64,000 nt of DNA from UPXZ01 sp964634605 (GTDB lineage: Bacteria; Bacteroidota; Bacteroidia; Bacteroidales; Paludibacteraceae). A program made the position numbers and the translations under genes. This document shows positions 45,705 through 53,518 of this stretch, piece by piece (position 1 is the first letter of the stretch; the number at the start of each line of letters is the position of its first letter). The DNA is taken from contig CAZWLJ010000003.1 of NCBI GenBank assembly GCA_964634605.1, forward strand, positions 1 through 64,000, written 5' to 3'. Under the pieces are notes generated by a model, which was not told where the DNA came from, made no database searches, and saw only the letters and a program-made list of their open reading frames with translations.

Positions 45705-45739
45705 CTCATAAAAAATTAGTTTTTTAAAAAATCAAACCG

Positions 45740-46873
45740 ATGCAGACAGGTTCAAAAAAAATATCAAATTTTGCAATTGTTGAATTTTTCGCCATCCTGC
45801 TAATCTGGTTTATCATACTGGTAATTCCATATTTTCAGAACAGGATTTACGGAGTAGTGATATGGGGGAAAGTATTTGATGACTGGATTGTTATCACCGC
45901 CTTTTTTTCCCTTTTTCTGCTGAACATTTACCTTTTTGTACCCCGGTTGCTTTTTCTGAAAAAATACTTCACATACTCGGCAGTTGTATTGCTTGCTTCA
46001 GCCCTTATAGTCTGCGCGGTAATGTGGATTCAGAAAGATTTCGGCTCACGCAATCAGGCCGAAATGCCGCCCATGGAAATCGGACCGGGATTGCCGCCCA
46101 TGGAGCTCGGGTCAACAATGCCACCGCCTGAAGGCTTCAGACCTGTCCCGGAAACTAAACAAAAAACTGCTAACCGGATTTTCTTTGATTATATGATTAT
46201 AGCCCTGCTGGCTGCAGGAGCCGGTACCACCGAAAAAACATTCATACGCTGGATAAACGAAGAAAGCAGGAGAAAAGACATTGAAAAAGAGCAACTTAAA
46301 ACCGAACTGGCATTGTTGCGTCATCAGATAAATCCTCATTTTCTGATGAATACTCTCAATAATATTCATGCATTGATGGATTTAAATGTAGAAAATGCCA
46401 AAGAAGCCGTTATCCGCCTGTCAACACTTATGCGCTATTTATTGTACAACAGTTCACAGGATAAAACAAGTATCGGTAAAGAACTTCAGTTTATCGAAAG
46501 CTATTTTGAACTGATGCAACTGCGCTTCTCTGAGAAAGTAAAGATTGATTATCAGACACCCGAAGTCATTCCTGATGTAAAAATTCCGCCGTTGCTGTTC
46601 ATATCGTTCATCGAAAATGCTTTCAAACACGGTGTAAGCTATCGGCATCCCTCATTCGTACTGTTCAAACTCGAGATAATAAATGAAAAAATCAATTGTA
46701 TCATTCGTAACAGTAAACATCCGAACAACAACATCGAAAAAACGAAATATTCCGGAATAGGATTGGAAAACATACGCCGGAACCTGGAATTACTGTATAA
46801 AAATGATTATTCGCTGGAAATTTCAGACAAAGAAAAAGAATTTGAGGTGAATCTGACGATACCAATTACATGA
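45740..46873 (+). CDS. Sensor histidine kinase, LytS-like with membrane N-terminus
   Basis: A 377-residue kinase. Three to four membrane helices occupy residues 10-100, then a Met/Pro-rich linker (EMPPMEIGPGLPPMELG) and a further helix near 150. A coiled segment precedes the His_kinase box LLRHQINPHFLMNTLNNIHAL and an ATPase domain with FIENAFKHGV and GIGLENIRRNLELLY. No extracellular sensing domain is seen, so the signal is probably sensed in the membrane or linker. The LytTR regulator gene follows after 84 bases. Confidence 0.9.
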   Translation: MQTGSKKISNFAIVEFFAILLIWFIILVIPYFQNRIYGVVIWGKVFDDWIVITAFFSLFLLNIYLFVPRLLFLKKYFTYSAVVLLASALIVCAVMWIQKDFGSRNQAEMPPMEIGPGLPPMELGSTMPPPEGFRPVPETKQKTANRIFFDYMIIALLAAGAGTTEKTFIRWINEESRRKDIEKEQLKTELALLRHQINPHFLMNTLNNIHALMDLNVENAKEAVIRLSTLMRYLLYNSSQDKTSIGKELQFIESYFELMQLRFSEKVKIDYQTPEVIPDVKIPPLLFISFIENAFKHGVSYRHPSFVLFKLEIINEKINCIIRNSKHPNNNIEKTKYSGIGLENIRRNLELLYKNDYSLEISDKEKEFEVNLTIPIT

Positions 46874-46957
46874 AATATCCATTAAAACGTACCTTTGACA
46901 TACGAAGGTATGATTAAAGGAATGTGATATCAGTCTTTAAGAATAAAAAACAAACAG

Positions 46958-47692
46958 ATGAATATAAGATGTTTAGCTATTGACGACGAACCACTGGCAT
47001 TGCAGCAAATCAGTTCGTACATCGACAAAACTCCTTTTCTGGGAAAAGCCGGATTGTGTCAGAGTGCTTTCGATGCCATGGAAATTATTGAGAATGAGGA
47101 AATTGATTTGATTTTTGTCGACATCAACATGCCCGACCTGAACGGAATGGATTTTGTAAAATCGCTGACAAAAAAACCGCAAATTATTTTTACAACAGCC
47201 TATAGCGAATATGCTGTGGAAGGTTTTCAGGTTGATGCCATTGATTATTTGCTAAAGCCAATCAGTTACAATTCATTTCTGAAAGCCGTAAACAAATCAA
47301 AAGTCTTATTCGAATTAAAAAACCTGAAACCGGAAAAACAGACTGAAAAAACAGAGATATTCGTAAAAGCCGACTATAAGGTTGTAAGGATTGAACTGAA
47401 TGATATTTTATACGTAGAAAGTGCCAACGAATACATTAAAATATATATCAGCGAAAAAGACAGCGTTACCACCCTGATGCGGCTAAAAACCCTTGAAGAA
47501 CAGCTTCCGGACGTGAAATTCATGAGGATACACCGTTCGTTTATCATCAATCTGGAAAAGATTACGGCAATTGACCGCAACCGGATTTATCTCGGTGAGA
47601 AGATAAAAATCCCAGTGGGCGATCTTTATAAAGAAACATTTCAGCAATATCTCGATAAAAAGATTAAACCGAAGGGAGTTATTGATATCTGA
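46958..47692 (+). CDS. LytTR-type response regulator
   Basis: A 244-residue regulator. The receiver has Asp9-Asp10, phosphoacceptor Asp55 in LIFVDINMPD, TTAYSEYA and YLLKPI. The C-terminal LytTR domain contains IFVKADYKVVRIELNDILYVES and FMRIHRSFIINLEKI. It pairs with the kinase upstream. Thirty bases after it, on the same strand, the BspA-like surface-protein gene begins, so that gene may share the transcript or be a target. Confidence 0.93.
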   Translation: MNIRCLAIDDEPLALQQISSYIDKTPFLGKAGLCQSAFDAMEIIENEEIDLIFVDINMPDLNGMDFVKSLTKKPQIIFTTAYSEYAVEGFQVDAIDYLLKPISYNSFLKAVNKSKVLFELKNLKPEKQTEKTEIFVKADYKVVRIELNDILYVESANEYIKIYISEKDSVTTLMRLKTLEEQLPDVKFMRIHRSFIINLEKITAIDRNRIYLGEKIKIPVGDLYKETFQQYLDKKIKPKGVIDI

Positions 47693-47734
47693 TTTGCCGG
47701 CATCAGCAATTCAACCTCTAATTTGATTAAGACT

Positions 47735-49813
47735 ATGAAATCACATATTTTTATTCTCGTTTTTCTTTTCACTTTTGTAAGCCTGACATCCCAGGTTTAT
47801 AAAACTGTAAATGTAAGCACCCAGGGAACACTAAAAAACCTGCTAACCGACACCGAAGCCCGAACGGTAACGGTACTCACCGTATCGGGAAATATCGACG
47901 CCCGTGATTTTGCTTTTATGCGCGATAAAATGAAAGTCGTATCGGTGATAGACTTAACATCTTCATCCATAAAAGGTTACAGTGGCTACGACGGCACAAA
48001 TTCCGGCATAATCACTACGTACCCGGCAAACGAAGTTCCCATGAATGCCTTCTACAATCCCTATTTATTCACCTACAAATCATCGCTAACCAGTATAAAG
48101 TTACCTTCCGGTACAGTTAGTATCGGTTATTTAGCATTTTATTACGCCTGGAATCTCACCGGAACTGTTAATTTCCCATCCACTGTTAAATCCATCACCG
48201 ATTATGCTTTTTATGGCTGTTCTTCAATCTCGGCTTTCTCGGTAGCAAGCTCAAATACCCGCTATTCCTCTTCCAACGGGGTGCTTTTCAACAAAATGCA
48301 GGACACCTTATTTTTGTATCCCCCTGCAAAAGCCGGTAATTACACTATTCCGTTAACAGTCAAACATATAGGTGCATCTGCTTTTGAAAATTGTTATAAT
48401 CTGACTGCAGTTACTCTTCCTTCATCGCTGCTATCGGTGGGCAGTTATGCATTTTCGTACTGTTCGGGCATTGCCGGAAGTCTTAATCTCCCTGCTACAC
48501 TCAGAAAACTGGGCGACGGAGCATTCTATGGATGCCGGAACCTGACGGGTACAGTTACATTACCGGCTTCGCTTACCGGTTTAGGTGAATTCTGCTTTTT
48601 CGAAAGCAACAACATCAGTTCTTTCAGTGTAAACAGCCAGAATCCGGCTTACACATCATCCAACGATGCTTTATACAGCAAGTATCTCGACACGCTATTT
48701 ATTTGCCCGGGTGGAAAAACCGGTTCGTTCACCATACCATCATCCGTAAAACTTATTGGCAGTCATGCCTTTTACAACTGTAACAAACTGACCGGAATAA
48801 TTTCCATCCCTCAGCTGGTTGATTATATCGGATATTATGCCTTTTATGGCTGCAGTCAGCTATCTGGTTTTCAGGTGGACGAAAGGAATCTTTATTTCAC
48901 ATCAGAAAATGATGTGCTGATGACAAAAACAAAGGAGAGGCTAATTTCTTGTCCGATTTCAAAAAGCGGGGATTATCAAATGCCGTCCACTATCCGCGAA
49001 ATTGATCCTGCCGCTTTCGCATATTGCGCCAACCTTTCAGGTGTAATGTATATACCTGACGAAGTGAAACAGATTGGATCGTATGCTTTCTATGGCTGCA
49101 ATCTGATTACCGGATTTGAAGTGGGTGAGGCTAATACAAAGTTTTCATCCGGCGATGGTCTGGTTTTTAATAAGAATCAGGATTCCCTGTATATTTGTCC
49201 CCTTTCAAAAAGCGGGAAATACGTAATACCTGCTACAGTACGTTATATTGGTTATTCGGCATTTGACGGATGTAATATGCTGTCTGAAATTCTTCTGCCT
49301 GCTTCCTTAACGGCCATTGATAAATATGCCTTTGAATATTGCAGCTCACTGACAAAAATCCGGATACCTGAAAATGTCAGCCAGATAGGAAACGGGGCAT
49401 TCTACAGTTGTACCGCTTTGCAACAGTTTGATATAAAACGTGCTGTTCCGCCAATAGTTGATTACTATACGCTGGATCAGATCAACAAAACCACCTGCAA
49501 GCTGGTAGTACCGGTTGGTGCTGCTAAAGATTATCTGAATACAAATTACTGGAATGAGTTTTCTCAGATTTCTGAAAGCGACTTCGTGGATACCGCCATA
49601 AAATCAGTTAACAGCAGCCACCTGTTGTATGGCAAAAACCGGATTATTATCATCGAAGGGCTCAACAAGGGTGAATTGATCGAAATTTTCACTTCACAAG
49701 GTACACATCTGAAAAAAATGGTTGCCACTGATTTTTCGTTCCGGTTTCAGGTGCCTGTAAGCGGGATTTATTTTGTGCGTATTTCGGGAAATTCCTATAA
49801 ACTGATGTTGTGA
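47735..49813 (+). CDS. BspA-like leucine-rich-repeat T9SS surface protein
   Basis: A 692-residue secreted protein built from TpLRR/BspA repeats with the consensus IG..AF..C..L (for example VKSITDYAFYGCSSI, VKHIGASAFENCYNL, IGNGAFYSCTALQQF). Interspersed are four copies of a longer unit ending in a D-S/T-L-x-I-C-P-x3-K-x-G-x-Y-x-I-P pattern (near residues 185, 310, 395 and 480). A signal peptide (1-20) and a C-terminal T9SS domain (NRIIIIEGLNKGELIEIF, SGIYFVRISG) bracket it. Such repeats mediate adhesion in oral Bacteroidales. The ATG at 47735 is preferred over an upstream TTG. It follows the LytTR regulator closely. Confidence 0.88.
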   Translation: MKSHIFILVFLFTFVSLTSQVYKTVNVSTQGTLKNLLTDTEARTVTVLTVSGNIDARDFAFMRDKMKVVSVIDLTSSSIKGYSGYDGTNSGIITTYPANEVPMNAFYNPYLFTYKSSLTSIKLPSGTVSIGYLAFYYAWNLTGTVNFPSTVKSITDYAFYGCSSISAFSVASSNTRYSSSNGVLFNKMQDTLFLYPPAKAGNYTIPLTVKHIGASAFENCYNLTAVTLPSSLLSVGSYAFSYCSGIAGSLNLPATLRKLGDGAFYGCRNLTGTVTLPASLTGLGEFCFFESNNISSFSVNSQNPAYTSSNDALYSKYLDTLFICPGGKTGSFTIPSSVKLIGSHAFYNCNKLTGIISIPQLVDYIGYYAFYGCSQLSGFQVDERNLYFTSENDVLMTKTKERLISCPISKSGDYQMPSTIREIDPAAFAYCANLSGVMYIPDEVKQIGSYAFYGCNLITGFEVGEANTKFSSGDGLVFNKNQDSLYICPLSKSGKYVIPATVRYIGYSAFDGCNMLSEILLPASLTAIDKYAFEYCSSLTKIRIPENVSQIGNGAFYSCTALQQFDIKRAVPPIVDYYTLDQINKTTCKLVVPVGAAKDYLNTNYWNEFSQISESDFVDTAIKSVNSSHLLYGKNRIIIIEGLNKGELIEIFTSQGTHLKKMVATDFSFRFQVPVSGIYFVRISGNSYKLML

Positions 49814-49895
49814 CATTGCTTCAGGCAATAAAAAAAGGTTCAAAATGAAAAGAACCGGAATTCTACTGATTTTTACCGGTCGTTTACTTAAATCA

Positions 49896-49927
49896 TTTGA
49901 CAAATAACACTTTACGAAGTATATTTG
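49896..49927 (+). promoter_or_regulatory. Promoter of the DUF2202 lipoprotein gene
   Basis: TTTG (49896-49899), 20 bases, TATATTTG (49920-49927), about 50 bases before the start codon. Confidence 0.65.
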
Positions 49928-49981
49928 AGACGAAATTAATTTCATCAAATTAATGTATTAATCAACAAGAAAATGAGAATT

Positions 49982-50656
49982 ATGAAACCAACAAAATTAT
50001 TCATGTTAGGGTTACTATTCCTTCCGTTAAGCCTGATTTCGTGTCAGGGTGATGTAATGGTAAAAGAAGATGTAAGTGCAGTGGCTGAGGAAGAAGTGGA
50101 TGCAATAATGGAAACAGACGAAATGATGAAAGTTGCAAACTTTTCGTCTGATCCTTCCGGACTGAGCCAGGATGAAATTGCAGGCTTGTATCTGATGCGT
50201 GAGGAAGAAAAAATGGCACGGGATGTTTACGCCTTTTTCTATAAAAAATTTAATGTTCGTATATTTGGCAACATCACAAAAAGTGAAAATCAGCATGCTG
50301 CAGCAGTGCTTAGACTTATTAATTATTTCAAACTGACCGATCCGGTAAAACCTGCTGCCGGAGAATTCACCAATCAGGAGTTACAGAGTCTTTACAACAA
50401 GTTCACTACCGAAGCCGTAACAGCAAATGATGCACTGAAAACCGGTGCATTTATCGAAGAATATGATATTGCCGACCTGAGGAAACTGATAGCTGCAACA
50501 GATAACAAAGACATAAAATTCGTTTATGGCAACCTGTTGAGAGGATCCACATTTCACCTGAGAGCCTTTTCATTAGTTTTGAAAACCAGAGGTATAACTT
50601 ATGTTCCGGTAATTTTGAGTCAGGAAGATTACAATACACTGATTTCAAAGAAATAA
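49982..50656 (+). CDS. DUF2202 ferritin-like lipoprotein
   Basis: A 224-residue lipoprotein (lipobox LSLISC with Cys21). A Glu-rich linker is followed by a four-helix ferritin-like domain of the DUF2202 family: LYLMREEEKMARDVYAFFY, then ITKSENQHAAAVLRLINYF, GAFIEEYDIADLRKLI and NLLRGSTFHLRAFSLVL. The spaced Glu and Glu-x2-His residues could bind a di-iron centre, but enzymatic function has not been shown for the family as far as I know. It has its own promoter. A hairpin lies between it and the following operon. An ATG at 49973 is an alternative start. Confidence 0.82.
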   Translation: MKPTKLFMLGLLFLPLSLISCQGDVMVKEDVSAVAEEEVDAIMETDEMMKVANFSSDPSGLSQDEIAGLYLMREEEKMARDVYAFFYKKFNVRIFGNITKSENQHAAAVLRLINYFKLTDPVKPAAGEFTNQELQSLYNKFTTEAVTANDALKTGAFIEEYDIADLRKLIAATDNKDIKFVYGNLLRGSTFHLRAFSLVLKTRGITYVPVILSQEDYNTLISKK

Positions 50657-50687
50657 AAAGACAAAGATATCACTGAATATGAAACAA

Positions 50688-50743
50688 TTGCAAACTTCAG
50701 GTGTCTGATTCAGGAATGTTTGAACTCACCTGAAGTTTTGCAA
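50688..50743 (+). terminator. Long hairpin ahead of the PqqD/ATP-grasp operon
   Basis: Arms 50688-50703 and 50727-50743 pair over 16 bp with a one-base bulge (TTGCAAACTTCAGGTG against its complement) around a 23-base loop. There is no U-tract, so it may be a weak terminator of the upstream gene, an operator, or a regulatory leader of the operon that begins 35 bases later. Confidence 0.5.
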
Positions 50744-50777
50744 CAATTATTTCCTGATTAAAGAAGAATATATCAGT

Positions 50778-51017
50778 ATGCGAGTAAGAAAAAACATAGC
50801 ATCAAGCGATGAAGGATTTATTTTTAATCCCACCACAGGCGATTCGTTTTCAGCCAACATGATTGGTGCCGAAATCATTAACCTGTTAAAAAAAGATATC
50901 ACTTTGAAAGAAGTTGCCGATATTATTTGCGATAAATACGACGTGGACCGGTCGCTCTTCGAACGTGATCTGGAAGATTTTACACTTCAGTTGAAGGATT
51001 TTAGTATACTGGAATAG
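50778..51017 (+). CDS. PqqD-like protein (RiPP recognition element fold)
   Basis: A 79-residue protein matching the PqqD family: IASSDEGFIFNPTTGDSFSANMIGAEIINLL, then helices with LKEVADIICDKYDV and a final helix LEDFTLQLKDF. In PqqD and related RRE domains this winged-helix fold binds the leader of a peptide or protein substrate and hands it to a modifying enzyme. No radical-SAM PqqE is present; an ATP-grasp ligase follows 32 bases later, suggesting PqqD-like presentation to the ligase. First gene of a six-gene operon. The family assignment is confident; the substrate is unknown. The N-terminal tail of the third gene product is one candidate. Confidence 0.85.
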   Translation: MRVRKNIASSDEGFIFNPTTGDSFSANMIGAEIINLLKKDITLKEVADIICDKYDVDRSLFERDLEDFTLQLKDFSILE

Positions 51018-51049
51018 AGTGTAAACCGCTGAAAAAAGAGGAACTGCAG

Positions 51050-52093
51050 ATGAAACGCAAAATTACAATCGGAGTTACCGCATTGAATGCTATCGATAGT
51101 CCGGGTCCTGGTGTGGCTGTTATCAGAGCCATACGGGAGTGCCCGGATTTTGATGTGCGCATTATCGGATTATCGTACGAGTCACTGGAGCCAGGGCTGT
51201 ATATGCACGATCTGGTGGACAAGACCTATCAAATACCCTACCCTTCGGCCGGAACGGACAGTCTCATGAACCGGTTGAAATACATCCATGAAATTGAAAA
51301 TCTGGAACTCATTATCCCGAATTTTGATGCTGAGCTTTACAATTTCATCAAACTGAGCGAACAGCTGAAAGCGATGGGAATAGCAACTTTTTTACCTGAT
51401 TTTGAGCAATTTGAAGCTCGCGACAAGTTGAAACTGGTTGACTTCGGTAAAAAATTTGATTTCTTTGTTCCGGAGCATAAAATCATACATGAATTTCGCG
51501 AACTGAAGAAATTAGAAGATGATTTTGATTATCCGGTGGTGGTTAAAGGCAAATTCTATGATGCAATAATTGCCAACACCATGGAGCAGGTTGAAAAAGC
51601 GTATCATAAAATACTGGCTAAATGGGGATTGCCAATCATTGTTCAGGAATTTATTAAAGGCACAGAAATAAACATAGCTGCGCTCGGCGATGGCGAGGGC
51701 AATGCCATCAGCATCATTCCCATGCGCAAACTCTACATAACCGACAAAGGCAAAGCCTGGGCAGGAATTACCCTCGACGATGAAAACCTGATTGAGCTGG
51801 CACGAAAATTTGTAAAAGCGACAAAATGGAGGGGCGGTTGCGAACTGGAAGTAATGCTCACTCAGGATGGAAAACCTTACATCATGGAGGTCAATCCTCG
51901 CTTTCCGGCCTGGATATATCTCACGGCTGCCGCCGGACAAAATCAGCCCGCATCACTTGTGAAAATGGCTCTGGGCGAGAAACTGCAACCTTATACCGGT
52001 TATGAAGTGGGTAAAATATTTATCCGTTACTCCTGGGATCTGATAACAGATATCAGGGAATTTCAAAAAATTTCCGGAAACGGAGAACTTTAA
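51050..52093 (+). CDS. ATP-grasp ligase of unknown specificity
   Basis: A 347-residue ATP-grasp enzyme. The pre-ATP-grasp domain starts ITIGVTALNAIDSPGPGVAVIRA. The ATP-binding part has YPVVVKGKFYDA (161-172) with the nucleotide Lys166, IIVQEFIKGTEINIAALGDGEG, and metal ligands Glu267 region (GGCELEVML) and Glu280-x-Asn282 (YIMEVNPRFPAW). All key residues are present, so it should form acyl-phosphates and make an amide or similar bond. It resembles the carbamoyl-phosphate-synthase/D-Ala-D-Ala branch rather than RimK. Neighbours (PqqD-like, PLP decarboxylase) suggest it joins an amino acid or amine to a carrier peptide or another amino acid. Spaced 29 bases from the next gene. Confidence 0.85.
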   Translation: MKRKITIGVTALNAIDSPGPGVAVIRAIRECPDFDVRIIGLSYESLEPGLYMHDLVDKTYQIPYPSAGTDSLMNRLKYIHEIENLELIIPNFDAELYNFIKLSEQLKAMGIATFLPDFEQFEARDKLKLVDFGKKFDFFVPEHKIIHEFRELKKLEDDFDYPVVVKGKFYDAIIANTMEQVEKAYHKILAKWGLPIIVQEFIKGTEINIAALGDGEGNAISIIPMRKLYITDKGKAWAGITLDDENLIELARKFVKATKWRGGCELEVMLTQDGKPYIMEVNPRFPAWIYLTAAAGQNQPASLVKMALGEKLQPYTGYEVGKIFIRYSWDLITDIREFQKISGNGEL

Positions 52094-52122
52094 TTATTTA
52101 CGATTTACGAATTCAGAATAAA

Positions 52123-53481
52123 ATGGAAAAGCAAAGATACGAAAGACCAATCATTGTTAAAATGAATACCGGATTGATGAACAAATTCGGTACGAAATCG
52201 GAAAATGAACCGGTAACCAACATCGAAAGTGTTCCGGTAAAAAGTTTGCTGAAAAATTATGGTTCACCGCTTTTTGTCATTTCCGAAAAACAAATTCGCC
52301 GAAACTATCAAAACGCGGTGCGCATATTCAAAACCCGTTATCCGAAAGTTCAGTTTGCCTGGTCGTACAAGACCAATTACATGAACGCCGTTTGCAGGAT
52401 TTTCCACCAGGAGGGCTCGTGGGCCGAAGTAGTTTCAGGTTTTGAGTACGATAAAGCGCTCTATAACGGTGTAAGCGGAAATAAAATCATTTTCAACGGG
52501 CCCGACAAGAGCGATGAAGATTTGATAAAAGCTTCCAAAAACAATTCGCTCATACACATTGATCATTATGACGAGCTTTACTCGCTCATACGGCTTAGCG
52601 AAGAGCACAAGCTCAAACCCCGCGTAGCCATCCGGGTAAATATGGACACCGGCATTTATCCCAAATGGGATCGTTTTGGGTTCAACTTCGAAAACGGTCA
52701 GGCCTGGAATGCACTCACCCGGATAATCAACTCCGAGAATCTGGAACTTGTAGGTATTCACTGCCATATCGGCACATTTATGCTGTCACCGGGAGCATAT
52801 ACCATTGCTGCGCGCAATCTTTGTGAACTGGCCTGGAGCTTAAAAGAACGGTTCGGCAAAATGGTACAATACATTGACCTGGGAGGCGGTTTTCCTTCTA
52901 CAAATACACTGAAAGGCGCATATTTACCGGGAATTGACACGGTTCCGTCGCTTGATCAGTTTGCAGATGCTATAACCGACGTTATACTGGGCTACGGTTT
53001 CAAGCAGGAAGAACTTCCGCTGCTGATACTCGAAACCGGTCGAGCACTGATTGATGATGCTGGTTATATCCTGGGTACCGTTCTGGCTACCAAACGACTT
53101 TCGGATGGACGCCGGGCAACTATTATGGATTTCGGTCTTAACTCGTTGTTTACTTCTCTGTGGTACGAACATAAAATAAGTCCGGCACAAAAACCTGGTA
53201 ATCAAACGGAAGAGATGGTGATGTTCGGTCCGTTATGCATGAACATTGACATCGTACGTGAAAGCATTACTATGCCCATGCTGCAAAAAGGCGATCAGGT
53301 GGTGGTGCATAAAGTGGGAGCTTACAACATGACGCAATGGATGCAATTTATTACCCTGCGCCCAAATATTGTGCTCATTGACAATGAGAACAACACACAT
53401 ATTATCCGAAAAGCTGAAAATCTGGAATATATACAACAGCTTGAAGAAGTGCCGGAACATCTGAAAAAGCCAAATTCCTGA
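52123..53481 (+). CDS. PLP-dependent decarboxylase (fold III) with leader-like N-terminal tail
   Basis: A 452-residue enzyme of the Orn/DAP/Arg decarboxylase class. PLP Lys83 is in FAWSYKTNY, ring-stacking His215 in GIHCHIGTF, the glycine loop DLGGGFPS (252-259), LETGRALIDDAG (303-314) and the second-subunit Cys372 in GPLCMNID with Asp376. DAP decarboxylase has CES at the Cys motif and ornithine enzymes CDG; here it is CMN, and LEPGR has become LETGR, so the substrate is probably neither DAP nor ornithine. The catalytic fold begins only near residue 35. Residues 6-23 (YERPIIVKMNTGLMNKFG) form a separate tail resembling a ribosomal-peptide leader. Third gene of the PqqD/ATP-grasp operon. Confidence 0.86.
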   Translation: MEKQRYERPIIVKMNTGLMNKFGTKSENEPVTNIESVPVKSLLKNYGSPLFVISEKQIRRNYQNAVRIFKTRYPKVQFAWSYKTNYMNAVCRIFHQEGSWAEVVSGFEYDKALYNGVSGNKIIFNGPDKSDEDLIKASKNNSLIHIDHYDELYSLIRLSEEHKLKPRVAIRVNMDTGIYPKWDRFGFNFENGQAWNALTRIINSENLELVGIHCHIGTFMLSPGAYTIAARNLCELAWSLKERFGKMVQYIDLGGGFPSTNTLKGAYLPGIDTVPSLDQFADAITDVILGYGFKQEELPLLILETGRALIDDAGYILGTVLATKRLSDGRRATIMDFGLNSLFTSLWYEHKISPAQKPGNQTEEMVMFGPLCMNIDIVRESITMPMLQKGDQVVVHKVGAYNMTQWMQFITLRPNIVLIDNENNTHIIRKAENLEYIQQLEEVPEHLKKPNS

Positions 53482-53518
53482 ATAAGAAAAAATCAGAAGT
53501 GTGACTAAAAAAACAATT

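Noticed and set aside
47723..47734. TTG start of the BspA-like protein
   Set aside because: The ATG at 47735 gives a cleaner signal peptide.
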